DNA of 64,000 bases from Coprosoma sp963660615. GTDB taxonomy: Bacteria; Bacillota_I; Bacilli_A; RF39; UBA660. The translations under genes were made by a program, and so were the position numbers. Shown in pieces: positions 1-7,633 of the stretch; the first letter of the stretch is position 1, and each line of letters begins with the position of its first letter. The DNA lies in contig CAVKYE010000005.1 in the NCBI GenBank assembly GCA_963660615.1, forward strand, positions 17,813 to 81,812, in the 5' to 3' direction. The notes under the pieces are model-generated. The model did no database searches and was not told where the DNA came from. It was given only the letters and a program-made list of their open reading frames with translations.

Positions 1-1482
1 GGTAATTCTTATGAAGGTGTTTTGACTGATGCGATTGCGAGATATAAAAGACTTATGGGGTATGATGTTAGGTTTCATACGGGTACTGATGAGCATGGTG
101 AGAAGGTTCAAAATAATGCACTTAAAAATAATCAGGACCCTCAGGAGTACGTTGATGAGGTGGCTGCTTCTGTTAAGGAGATTGATGATTTATTAAATAT
201 TAGTTATGATAAGTTTGTTAGAACTTCTGATAGTTATCATAAGATGATTGTTGGAAAGATTTTTAAGAAACTTTATGATAAGGGGGATATTTATAAGGGC
301 AAGTATGAGGGTCTTTATTGTACGCCTTGCGAGTCTTTTTTCACTTCTTCACAGCTTGTGGATGGTAAGTGTCCTGATTGTGGGAGAGAGGTTCATGAAG
401 CCAATGAGGAGGCTTATTTCTTAAAACTTAGTAAGTATAATGATTGGTTAAGAAAGTATATTGAGGATCATCCTGATTTTATTCAACCTGTTAGTAGAAA
501 AAATGAGATTATGAATAATTTTATTATTCCTGGAGTTTCTGATTTATGTATTTCTAGGACTACTTTTGATTGGGGTGTGAAGGTTCCTTTTGATTCTAAA
601 CATGTTATTTATGTTTGGCTTGATGCACTTGTTAATTATATTACTTTCCTTGGATATGATCCTGATAGTGAGAGTGATGAATTTAATAAATATTGGCCTG
701 CAGATGTTCATGTTATTGGTAAGGATATTTTGAGGTTTCATACTATTTATTGGCCGGTTATTTTGAAGGCTTTGGATTTGCCTCTTCCTAAGAAGATTTT
801 TGGTCACCCTTGGGTTTTGTTTGGCGATGGTGAGAAGATGAGTAAGTCTAAGGGTAATGTTTTATATGCGGATGATTTGGTTTCTGAGTTTGGAACTGAT
901 GCTGTAAGGTATTATTTACTTCACGAAATTCCTTTTGGACACGATGGTAATATTAGTAAGAATTTGCTTGCTTTGAGGATTAATTCTGATTTGGCTAATA
1001 CGATGGGTAATCTTGTTAATAGGACGATATCTATGTCTAAGAAGTATTTTGATGGTGTTGTTTCTAAAACTTGTGTTCATGAAGATATTGATGATGATCT
1101 TATAAGTTTGGTTAAGGGTCTTAATGATAGGGTTGCTTCTTGTATGGATGAGCTTAAGGTGGCTCCAGCTATTGATGAGATTTTTGAAGTTTATAGAAGA
1201 TGTAATAAGTATATTGATGAGACTATGCCTTGGATTTTAGCGAAGGATTCTTCTAAGAGTGATAGGCTTAAGACGGTTTTGTATAATTTACTTGAGTCTA
1301 TTAGGGTGGCTACTGTTTATTTGCAGGCATTTTTGCCAGAAACTGCGGATAAGATATTTAGTCAATTGAATACTCAAAATAGGAGTGTTTCTTCTACTTC
1401 ATCATTTGATGGTATGGAAGATGGAATTGTTTTAAATGATCCTGAGGTTTTATTTCAAAGGGTTGAAGTTGTTTCTGAGTAA
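1..1482 (+). CDS. metG: Methionine--tRNA ligase, 5'-truncated by window edge
   Basis: Charges tRNA-Met with methionine in the cytoplasm. The reading frame is open from base 1 and continues a typical class I MetRS after the HIGH region (GNSY...TDAIARYKRLMGYDVRF), so the true start lies before the window. Visible are the TGTDEHG motif, a knuckle with two Cys pairs (YCTPC, CPDC) around codons 105-130, the KMSKS loop at 835-849, and a helical anticodon-binding domain to the end. There is no C-terminal EMAP-like tRNA-binding domain, so this is the short form. In B. subtilis the metS-tatD-yabE-rsmA order is conserved; here metG is separated from tatD by about 10 kb of accessory genes. Confidence 0.97.
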   Translation, partial: GNSYEGVLTDAIARYKRLMGYDVRFHTGTDEHGEKVQNNALKNNQDPQEYVDEVAASVKEIDDLLNISYDKFVRTSDSYHKMIVGKIFKKLYDKGDIYKGKYEGLYCTPCESFFTSSQLVDGKCPDCGREVHEANEEAYFLKLSKYNDWLRKYIEDHPDFIQPVSRKNEIMNNFIIPGVSDLCISRTTFDWGVKVPFDSKHVIYVWLDALVNYITFLGYDPDSESDEFNKYWPADVHVIGKDILRFHTIYWPVILKALDLPLPKKIFGHPWVLFGDGEKMSKSKGNVLYADDLVSEFGTDAVRYYLLHEIPFGHDGNISKNLLALRINSDLANTMGNLVNRTISMSKKYFDGVVSKTCVHEDIDDDLISLVKGLNDRVASCMDELKVAPAIDEIFEVYRRCNKYIDETMPWILAKDSSKSDRLKTVLYNLLESIRVATVYLQAFLPETADKIFSQLNTQNRSVSSTSSFDGMEDGIVLNDPEVLFQRVEVVSE

Positions 1483-1505
1483 GAGGGCGAAAGTCTTCTT
1501 TTTTT
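1481..1505 (+). terminator. Intrinsic terminator of metG
   Basis: Eight-base-pair stem (1481-1488 with 1493-1500, including two G-U pairs) closed by a GAAA tetraloop and followed by a T-run. It overlaps the metG stop codon. Confidence 0.8.
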
Positions 1506-1544
1506 ATGGTGTGTTTACAAAATTTTCTAGCAATGATATAATGA

Positions 1545-2044
1545 GAAAAAATATATAGTAAATTAGAAAAAAATGGAATTAAAATATATGTTTATTTTAC
1601 TTCTAATGGTTCATTGTTAGGTGAAATAGATATTGAAAAAATCAAAAGGCATCCTACTTGGTTTCAAATTACAATAGATGATATAGGAATAAAGTATGAT
1701 AATATAAAAAATATTATAGCAAGAAGTATAATTATGAATTAATTATAACAAATATAAAAAAATTGTTGGATAATGATATTCGTGTAAATATAAGAATAAA
1801 TTATAATCCTGGTGAAATACAAAACACGAAAAAAGTAATTGCTAATTTAAATGAAGAATTTAATATTTATTTAGATAAAGGTCTTGTTAATATAACTCCC
1901 GCACCTATTTTTAATATGATAAAAACTAATGTGGTTAAAGTTAGGGAAGGGAGTAATTGTAAATATTCACAATTGTATGAATATTCTGAAAAAAATAATT
2001 GTGATAGTATATTATATTTTGATGATGAGATAAATTTGATATAA
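1545..2044 (+). pseudogene. Radical SAM/SPASM-type protein remnant, frameshifted
   Basis: Two abutting reading frames together resemble the middle of a radical SAM/SPASM peptide-maturase. The first (1545-1739, third frame) reads NGIKIYVYFTSNG...WFQITIDDIGIKYDNIK. The second (open from 1703) reads YELIITNIKKLLDND followed by RVNIRINYNPG, which fits the family's IQITLDG...YDxxKNY...IIxNIKxLLDNxIRVxIRxN pattern. The frame changes between about 1703 and 1718. The N-terminal part with the CxxxCxxC cluster is missing and there is no convincing start or SD. Base use is markedly more A-rich than in the flanking genes. I read it as a decayed, probably transferred gene; a live short ORF from TTG 1763 is possible but unlikely. 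Confidence 0.65.
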
Positions 2045-2055
2045 GGTGGTGAAAT

Positions 2056-2553
2056 ATGAGTTATGAGATAAAGATTATTGATACTAATATGGGGATTTGT
2101 GAATATCAAATGTATCAAGATATTCCTTCTGTGGAGTTAGGTTCTAGTAATGAAATTAAGGATAAATCTTTTGAAGAGTATAAGGAAATATTAAAAAAGT
2201 ATAAAAAGTTTGAGAAGGAATTAGATTTAGAGGTTAATTCGACAACTAATAGATATATTTTTTATGTTGATGGTGTGCCGGTTGGTGAGATTGGTATTAG
2301 GACGACTATAAATGATTTTTGGTTAAATAGGGGTAGTCAGATATTTTATAAAATTAGGAAATCTTATAGAAATATGGGATATGGAACGATGATGTTGAAG
2401 CTTGGACTTTTAGAGTGTAAAAGAATGGGGATGAAGTCGGTTTGTTTAAATTGTAATGATAAAAATATTGCTTCTAAGCGAGTGATTTTGAAAAATGGTG
2501 GGAAATTATTATTTAATTATGGTGATAGTAGTAGGTATGAGATTAATCTTTAA
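2056..2553 (+). CDS. GNAT family N-acetyltransferase
   Basis: Predicted acyl-CoA-dependent N-acetyltransferase of 165 residues; the substrate is unknown. The acetyl-CoA loop appears as YRNMGYGTMMLKLGL around residues 108-122, matching motif A (Q/RxxGxG/A), followed by a C-terminal NDKNIASKRVILKNGG segment typical of the fold. An SD (GGTGG) stands just before the ATG. It lies directly after the radical-SAM remnant; a former joint role in peptide modification is conceivable but there is no direct evidence. It ends in its own terminator. Confidence 0.85.
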   Translation: MSYEIKIIDTNMGICEYQMYQDIPSVELGSSNEIKDKSFEEYKEILKKYKKFEKELDLEVNSTTNRYIFYVDGVPVGEIGIRTTINDFWLNRGSQIFYKIRKSYRNMGYGTMMLKLGLLECKRMGMKSVCLNCNDKNIASKRVILKNGGKLLFNYGDSSRYEINL

Positions 2554-2579
2554 GTGTATATAGTTATGCACTTTTTTTC
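2552..2579 (+). terminator. Intrinsic terminator after GNAT gene
   Basis: Stem AGTGTATA (2553-2560) with TATGCACT (2565-2572), loop TAGT, then seven T. One T-G wobble. Confidence 0.8.
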
Positions 2580-2587
2580 TTTATTTG

Positions 2588-2596
2588 TGTTATAAT
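2588..2596 (+). promoter_or_regulatory. Extended -10 promoter of the Nudix-peptidase pair
   Basis: TGTTATAAT, a full extended -10 with no recognisable -35, 24 bases before the GTG start at 2621. Confidence 0.6.
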
Positions 2597-2620
2597 GTAG
2601 AAAAATGATTGAGGTGTTTT

Positions 2621-3058
2621 GTGGAAGGGGTTAAAGAGAAAGTATCTTGTATGACAATAGTTTTTGGGAAGAGTTTTGATGGTTTTAGGGTTCTTGTTTT
2701 GAATAATTTTGAATGGTTTTTTTCTAAGGGACATATGGAAGGTGATGAGATAGAGGTTCAAACGGCTAAGCGTGAGCTTTCCCTTGAGGCTGGAGTACGG
2801 GTTTGTGATGATGAATGTTTTGGTAAGGTTTGTGAGTATAAGTTTTATTTTGATGGTGAGAAGGCTATTAAGGTAATTAAGGTTTATGGTTTTGTTATTT
2901 CTTCTATTTGCGATATTGTTGTTAATAGGGAAGAAGGGTTTATTTTTGGTAAATGGCTTTTGTTTGCTGAGGCTATGAAGATTCTTTTTCGCGATGATGC
3001 TCGTGAGGCTTTAAGTAAGTGTATGGTTAAATTGAAGGAGCTTGGTATTTATGTATAG
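2621..3058 (+). CDS. Nudix hydrolase-like protein with altered Nudix box
   Basis: Predicted pyrophosphohydrolase of nucleoside-diphosphate-linked compounds, about 145 residues. The Nudix box is GHMEGDE...RELSLEAGV, matching GX5EX7REUXEEXGU except that the first Glu of the EE pair, a metal ligand in the family, is Leu. Activity is therefore uncertain. GTG at 2621 is chosen because GAGGTG at 2611-2616 sits four bases upstream. The gene overlaps the downstream peptidase by eight bases, so the two are translationally coupled. Loss of one metal ligand could mean an altered substrate or a binding role. Confidence 0.75.
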   Translation: MEGVKEKVSCMTIVFGKSFDGFRVLVLNNFEWFFSKGHMEGDEIEVQTAKRELSLEAGVRVCDDECFGKVCEYKFYFDGEKAIKVIKVYGFVISSICDIVVNREEGFIFGKWLLFAEAMKILFRDDAREALSKCMVKLKELGIYV

Positions 3059-3734
3059 TGTGTTTTTTAGTCGAATGGAGATGGGAACTGATAGTGCTTT
3101 AGATAGACTTCGGGAGATTATTAAACCTTCTTTTAAGGTGGCTATTTTTCCTTGGGCTTTTAAGGAGGAGATTAGTGCTTTTGAGTTAGAAAATGATTTT
3201 TTTAGGAAAGGTAGTCCTAGATATAATAGATATGTTTTGGAGCTTAAGAAGACAGGTATTAGTGAAGATAATATTACGGTTTGTAATTGTTATAGTGATT
3301 CTTCTTCTAAGCTTAGAGATATAATTAGTTGTAGTGATGTTTTGTTACTACCTGGTGGGAATCCAGAAATGTTTTTCAAAAAGGTTGTTTATGATACTGA
3401 GATTTTATATGATATTAGGCATTTTAAGGGGATTATAATTGGAGAGAGTGCGGGATGTGAGCTTCAATTAACTAGGTATTTTATTACGGCTAAGAATAAT
3501 TATTATAAGTATTTTGCTTTTTATGATGGTTTTGGGGTTATAAATAATTCATTTTATATTGATGTGCATACGGTGAATAATAGGAATTATTTAAATAAGT
3601 TACAAAAGGTTTCTAATGAGAAAAAAGCAGATATATATGCGATATATGATGATGGTGTGGTTATATATGATAGGTTGAGTGGTGTGTTTGAGGTGTATGG
3701 TAATGTTAAACTTTTTAAGCCCATGAGTGATTGA
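3051..3734 (+). CDS. Peptidase S51 (dipeptidase E-like)
   Basis: Serine peptidase of the dipeptidase E/cyanophycinase fold, about 227 residues. The LLLPGGNPEMFF segment and the nucleophile elbow GESAGC, with Ser in a GxSxG context, are clear, and a DVHTVNNRNYL segment supplies the likely catalytic His region. ATG 3051 is used because AAGGAG lies eight bases upstream; a TTG nine bases earlier lacks an SD. Family members cleave Asp-X dipeptides or act as small intracellular amidases. The actual substrate cannot be told. Co-transcribed with the Nudix gene. Confidence 0.85.
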   Translation: MYSVFFSRMEMGTDSALDRLREIIKPSFKVAIFPWAFKEEISAFELENDFFRKGSPRYNRYVLELKKTGISEDNITVCNCYSDSSSKLRDIISCSDVLLLPGGNPEMFFKKVVYDTEILYDIRHFKGIIIGESAGCELQLTRYFITAKNNYYKYFAFYDGFGVINNSFYIDVHTVNNRNYLNKLQKVSNEKKADIYAIYDDGVVIYDRLSGVFEVYGNVKLFKPMSD

Positions 3735-3768
3735 TGTTAAATTTTTAATTATTGTTGTAATTGTTTTA

Positions 3769-3789
3769 AGCAGAAAATTCTGTTTTTTT
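3769..3789 (+). terminator. Weak terminator after peptidase gene
   Basis: Short CAGA/TCTG stem with an AT loop followed by TTTTTTT. It is a marginal hairpin, but it is placed correctly before the next promoter. Confidence 0.4.
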
Positions 3790-3819
3790 CTTTATTTTAG
3801 TGCATTTTTTTGGTTATCG

Positions 3820-3828
3820 TGCTATAAT
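3820..3828 (+). promoter_or_regulatory. Extended -10 promoter of ligase-kinase pair A
   Basis: TGCTATAAT. The surrounding block (about 3790-3840, including TTTATTTTAGTGCA and GGTTATCGTG) recurs almost unchanged at 7560-7610 before the second ligase gene. The two pairs therefore share promoter sequence and probably regulation. Confidence 0.7.
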
Positions 3829-3862
3829 TTGGGTGTAGTATTATTGATTTGGGGGGAAGACG

Positions 3863-5707
3863 ATGAATTTAAAAATCAATGAAGAAAAGTTTGAAGAAAT
3901 TCAAAATAGGAAAAAATTAGAAGGGAATTTAAAAAAAGTGACGGGTTATCCAGCACTTGATAAACCTTGGGAAAGGTTTTATGACAAATGTGAATTTTAT
4001 AAGCCTAAGACTTTGAAAACTGTTTATCAAGAGATTTATGATAATAATGTGGATTATCCAAACGATTTAGCGCTTGAGTATTTTTATGCTCATATAAGTT
4101 TTAATAATTTGTTTAAAAATATTGAAAAAACTGCGAAGTCATTAGAAGAATATGGAATTAAAAGAGGTGATTTTGTAACTATATGTGCGCCTGGTATGCC
4201 TGAAACTATTTATAGTTTTTATGCACTTTCAAAATTAGGTGGGGTTGCAAATATGATGGCACCTTATTTCGATCCAAAAGGTTTGGTAGAAAGAATTAAT
4301 GAATGTGAAAGTGACTTATTAATTGTAATGGATAGTTTTTATGGTGTGATTAAGGATGCTATTGATAAATCTAGGATTAAAAATGTGGTTGTTGTTCCTA
4401 CTTTTAATTCTTCACCACTTGGTATTGTTTTAAAATCAAAATATAAATTACAGAAGAATAGTAATGAGATTTTTTGGAAAGAATTTATAAAGGATGGTAA
4501 GGGAAGAGAAGGAGTAGATGCATTACCATATGAGAAAAATAGGCCTCTTGCGATGGTTTATTCTAGTGGTACGACTGGAGCGGCTAAAGGTATATTACTT
4601 TCAAATGATAGTTTTCAAAATTCAATTCAATCTTATCCAACTTTAGGTATAAATTTATCTAGGGGACAAAAGTTTTATCAAATAATACCTACATGGTATT
4701 CTACTGGTCTTAGTACGTCAGTTCATTTACCTTTATCATATGGGTCTACTGTATTTATGGATCCGAGGTTTGAAAGGGAGGTTTTTGTTAAGAATGTTAT
4801 AAAACATAAACCTAATTATGCTGTTGCAGCGACTAGTATATATGAAGGATTTTTAGATGAAAAACTTGTTGGTAATAGTGATTTGTCACATTTTAATTAT
4901 CCTTTTGAGGGTGGAGAGCCTTTAAGAAGTGATGTTGCAGAACAAATTAACGAAGTTTTTAAACAACATGGTAGTGATGCTAAACTTGGGGCTGCTTATG
5001 GACAATGTGAGTGTGGTGGAGCAATTACTACACAAACGACAGATGATGAACATTCTGCTGGTTCAGTTGGGATACCATTACCAGGGGTAACTTTAAATAT
5101 TATGAATGATGATAAAGAAATGATGCCTTATAATGAGCGTGGAGTTATTTATGCTAACACACCATGTAGTATGATTGAGTATTACAAAAACGAGGCTGCT
5201 ACTAATGAATATTTCTATATAGATGAAAATGGAACTAAATGGAATAATACTGGTGATATTGGTTATATAGATGAAAATGGAGAATTATATGTGCTTGGTA
5301 GAAGTAGTGATTATTCTATTATTGATGGTAAAAAGGTATATAATTTTGATATTGAGAATGTTATTATGCAATTTGATGAGGTTAGTCTTTGTGATGTTTT
5401 AGAAAAGAAAATTGATGATGGTACATCTACTGTGGTTGCTCATATAATTTTAGATGAAGCAGCTGAACAATTTTTAGGAAAGGATTCAGCTGCATTAAAT
5501 GCTTTATTTAAAAGGATTCAAGATGCTATATATAGTGAGTTAAATGATGTTTCATTTGTTCCAACGTTATTTAAAATTAGAAAGGAATTTCCTTGTGCTC
5601 CTTCTGGGAAACGAGATGTTAATGGAATGAAAAATGAAACTGAAGGATTTATTGAAATGCCAAAATATATTTCTAATGATAAAAAAAAGAAATTGTCTTT
5701 ATATTAA
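3863..5707 (+). CDS. AMP-binding (adenylate-forming) ligase A
   Basis: ANL-superfamily enzyme of 614 residues that should activate a carboxylic acid as acyl-AMP and pass it to CoA or another thiol. Visible motifs are the P-loop YSSGTTGAAKG (around residue 233), an A5-like GAAYGQCECGG, TGDIGYID and LYVLGRSSDY (A7/A8), and the C-terminal catalytic Lys in PSGKRD. It has an unusual N-terminal extension of about 60 residues. Start ATG 3863 follows GGGGGGA. It is paralogous to the enzyme at 7634, sharing for example YGIKRGDFVT. Directly downstream is a membrane hybrid kinase-like gene, 23 bases away. Substrate unknown; fatty or aromatic acids are possible. Confidence 0.9.
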   Translation: MNLKINEEKFEEIQNRKKLEGNLKKVTGYPALDKPWERFYDKCEFYKPKTLKTVYQEIYDNNVDYPNDLALEYFYAHISFNNLFKNIEKTAKSLEEYGIKRGDFVTICAPGMPETIYSFYALSKLGGVANMMAPYFDPKGLVERINECESDLLIVMDSFYGVIKDAIDKSRIKNVVVVPTFNSSPLGIVLKSKYKLQKNSNEIFWKEFIKDGKGREGVDALPYEKNRPLAMVYSSGTTGAAKGILLSNDSFQNSIQSYPTLGINLSRGQKFYQIIPTWYSTGLSTSVHLPLSYGSTVFMDPRFEREVFVKNVIKHKPNYAVAATSIYEGFLDEKLVGNSDLSHFNYPFEGGEPLRSDVAEQINEVFKQHGSDAKLGAAYGQCECGGAITTQTTDDEHSAGSVGIPLPGVTLNIMNDDKEMMPYNERGVIYANTPCSMIEYYKNEAATNEYFYIDENGTKWNNTGDIGYIDENGELYVLGRSSDYSIIDGKKVYNFDIENVIMQFDEVSLCDVLEKKIDDGTSTVVAHIILDEAAEQFLGKDSAALNALFKRIQDAIYSELNDVSFVPTLFKIRKEFPCAPSGKRDVNGMKNETEGFIEMPKYISNDKKKKLSLY

Positions 5708-5730
5708 AAGAATAAAAGGAGGTGTTTGCT

Positions 5731-7539
5731 GTGGTAGTGACTAATTTAACGATGCTAATTTTATTTAGTATCTTTTACATGTTTGGGGTATTATTTATCT
5801 ATTTTTCAAAGACGAGATTAAAAAGTGAGGAAACGAAGATTTATTCTTTATTGATAATTTCTAATATAATTGGTTTATTTTTGCAATTATTATGTGATTT
5901 TGTTTCGTTTAAGTATGATGAATTATCTCCTATATTTTGTGATTTGATTTTTAGACTTTATTTAATATATTTTGTTGTTTGGACAACCTTGATTTTTATA
6001 TATTTGATTGAAATTTCATTTAAGAATAAGAAAAAAATTGTTAAATTAGCTATATTTGGGGCGATTATAGTAGCGGCAGGAGCACTTTTATTACCTTATG
6101 ATTTGTATAGAAATATGGTAGATAAAATATATTATACTTACAATGGTGCGGTTACTTTAGTATTTGCTTATGCTGGAATAATTGGTATGTTTATGTTTGC
6201 TATATTAATATTTAAGAGAAAAAATATAAGTAAGAGGAAGGCAATTCCGTTATGGATATTTATAATTTCTAGTTTGTTATTAACATATATACAGATGAAT
6301 AGGCCAGAATTTGTAGTAATGGCGGCGATGGAAAGTTTTATTTGTTGTATGATGTATTTTACTATTGAAAATCCTGATGTGCAGATGATTAATGAACTTT
6401 ATAAGAATAAAAAATTAATTGAGAAATCTAATGAGGATACTTCTAGGTTTTTGTTTAGGATTACTCAGGATATTAGGAGGCCAGTAGAGGAAATTAGTGA
6501 TATTAGTAATGATATGAAAACTTTGAATACTAAGGAAGAATTTATAGAGGCTAGTAAATATATTAATAATTATAGTAATCAAGTTGATTATTTGATTAAT
6601 AAGGCTTTAAATATTTCTAATATGGATACACAAACTATTAAGATTTTTGAGAACAAATATAACCCTCGTAATTTGTTTAAGGAAGTTAGTTTTAGGGCTT
6701 TGGAGAATAAGAATGACAATATTAAATTTAGTTACCAGTTAAGTAATAGTCTTCCTAATTATTTATATGGAGATTCTATTAAGCTTAAACAGACTTTATC
6801 CTCTATTATTAATATTGCTTATAGTTATACTAGTTCTGGTTTTGTTAATATGGATGTGAGTACGATTATTAAGTATGGTATTTGTAGACTTGTTATTACA
6901 ATTGAGGATTCTGGACGTGGTATTAGTATTGATAGGATAAATGAGATTCTTAGTATGACTGGTAGTGATTTAAAGAGTGTTAATATTTCTAATAATGATA
7001 ATTGTTATTTGGATATTATTTCGGTTAAGAAGCTTGTTAATATGCTTGGTGGTTCACTTATGATTAAGAGTGAAGAAAATAAGGGTACTGTTGTTACGAT
7101 TACTTTGGATCAAAGGATTGTTAAGGATAAGAGTACTGAGTTATCTAAGAAATTAGAAAGGTATGAGCAGTCTTTGTATGGGGATAAAAAAGCTCTTGTT
7201 ATTGATTCTGATGAGAAGGAACTTGTTTTGATTTCTGATGTTTTACAGAAAAGTGGTATAACGGTTTCATCTTCGGTTTATGCGAAGGATTGTATAGAAA
7301 ATATTAGAAGTAAGATGAAATATGATTTTATTATTTTGGATGATGTTTTATCTGATAGTAGTGCTTATGATGTTTTAAAGGAAATATCAAAGAATAAAAA
7401 TTTTAAGATTCCAGTTATTGTTATGATTAGTGATAATAAGGAAGGAATAAAACTTCATTACATGAAGGATGGATTTTTTGATTGTATTATGAAATCTAAA
7501 TTAGATTCAGAGCTTGAGAGAATTCTTAAGAGATTTTAA
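5731..7539 (+). CDS. 7-TM hybrid histidine-kinase-like protein A (likely pseudokinase)
   Basis: About 602 residues: roughly seven hydrophobic helices (1-210), a HisKA-like helix, a GHKL ATPase-like domain and a C-terminal receiver domain. The site that should read F..SHEIR.P is FRITQDIRRP, so the phosphoacceptor His is Gln (residue 246). The N-box is IINIAYSYT, lacking the usual Asn of NAxKF. G1 (EDSGRGI) and a GG...NKGT G2 are kept. The receiver keeps an acid pair (IDSDE), an Asp in FIILDDVL and a Lys (MKSK). GTG 5731 is chosen because AAGGAGG (5716-5722) is then eight bases away. From base 6370 the DNA appears identical to the gene at 9620. It probably senses a ligand in the membrane and signals without canonical autophosphorylation (inference). 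Confidence 0.85.
   Translation: MVVTNLTMLILFSIFYMFGVLFIYFSKTRLKSEETKIYSLLIISNIIGLFLQLLCDFVSFKYDELSPIFCDLIFRLYLIYFVVWTTLIFIYLIEISFKNKKKIVKLAIFGAIIVAAGALLLPYDLYRNMVDKIYYTYNGAVTLVFAYAGIIGMFMFAILIFKRKNISKRKAIPLWIFIISSLLLTYIQMNRPEFVVMAAMESFICCMMYFTIENPDVQMINELYKNKKLIEKSNEDTSRFLFRITQDIRRPVEEISDISNDMKTLNTKEEFIEASKYINNYSNQVDYLINKALNISNMDTQTIKIFENKYNPRNLFKEVSFRALENKNDNIKFSYQLSNSLPNYLYGDSIKLKQTLSSIINIAYSYTSSGFVNMDVSTIIKYGICRLVITIEDSGRGISIDRINEILSMTGSDLKSVNISNNDNCYLDIISVKKLVNMLGGSLMIKSEENKGTVVTITLDQRIVKDKSTELSKKLERYEQSLYGDKKALVIDSDEKELVLISDVLQKSGITVSSSVYAKDCIENIRSKMKYDFIILDDVLSDSSAYDVLKEISKNKNFKIPVIVMISDNKEGIKLHYMKDGFFDCIMKSKLDSELERILKRF
6370..7538 (+). repeat. 1.17-kb direct repeat, copy 1
   Basis: Appears identical base for base to 10286-11454 (offset 3916). 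It covers the whole cytoplasmic half of the kinase-like gene and stops at the third base of the stop codon. Upstream sequences diverge at once. Confidence 0.9.
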
Positions 7540-7559
7540 AGCCTATTTTGGCTTTTTTT
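7538..7559 (+). terminator. Terminator of pair A
   Basis: AAAGCC with GGCTTT around TATTTT, followed by a T-run; overlaps the stop codon. Confidence 0.8.
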
Positions 7560-7589
7560 CTTTATTTTAGTGCATTTTTTTGGTTATCG

Positions 7590-7598
7590 TGTTATAAT
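7590..7598 (+). promoter_or_regulatory. Extended -10 promoter of ligase gene B
   Basis: TGTTATAAT within a block nearly identical to the promoter at 3820 (one base differs in the extended -10). Confidence 0.7.
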
Positions 7599-7633
7599 TT
7601 GTGTGTAGTATTTAGTTAGATTGGGGGGAAATA

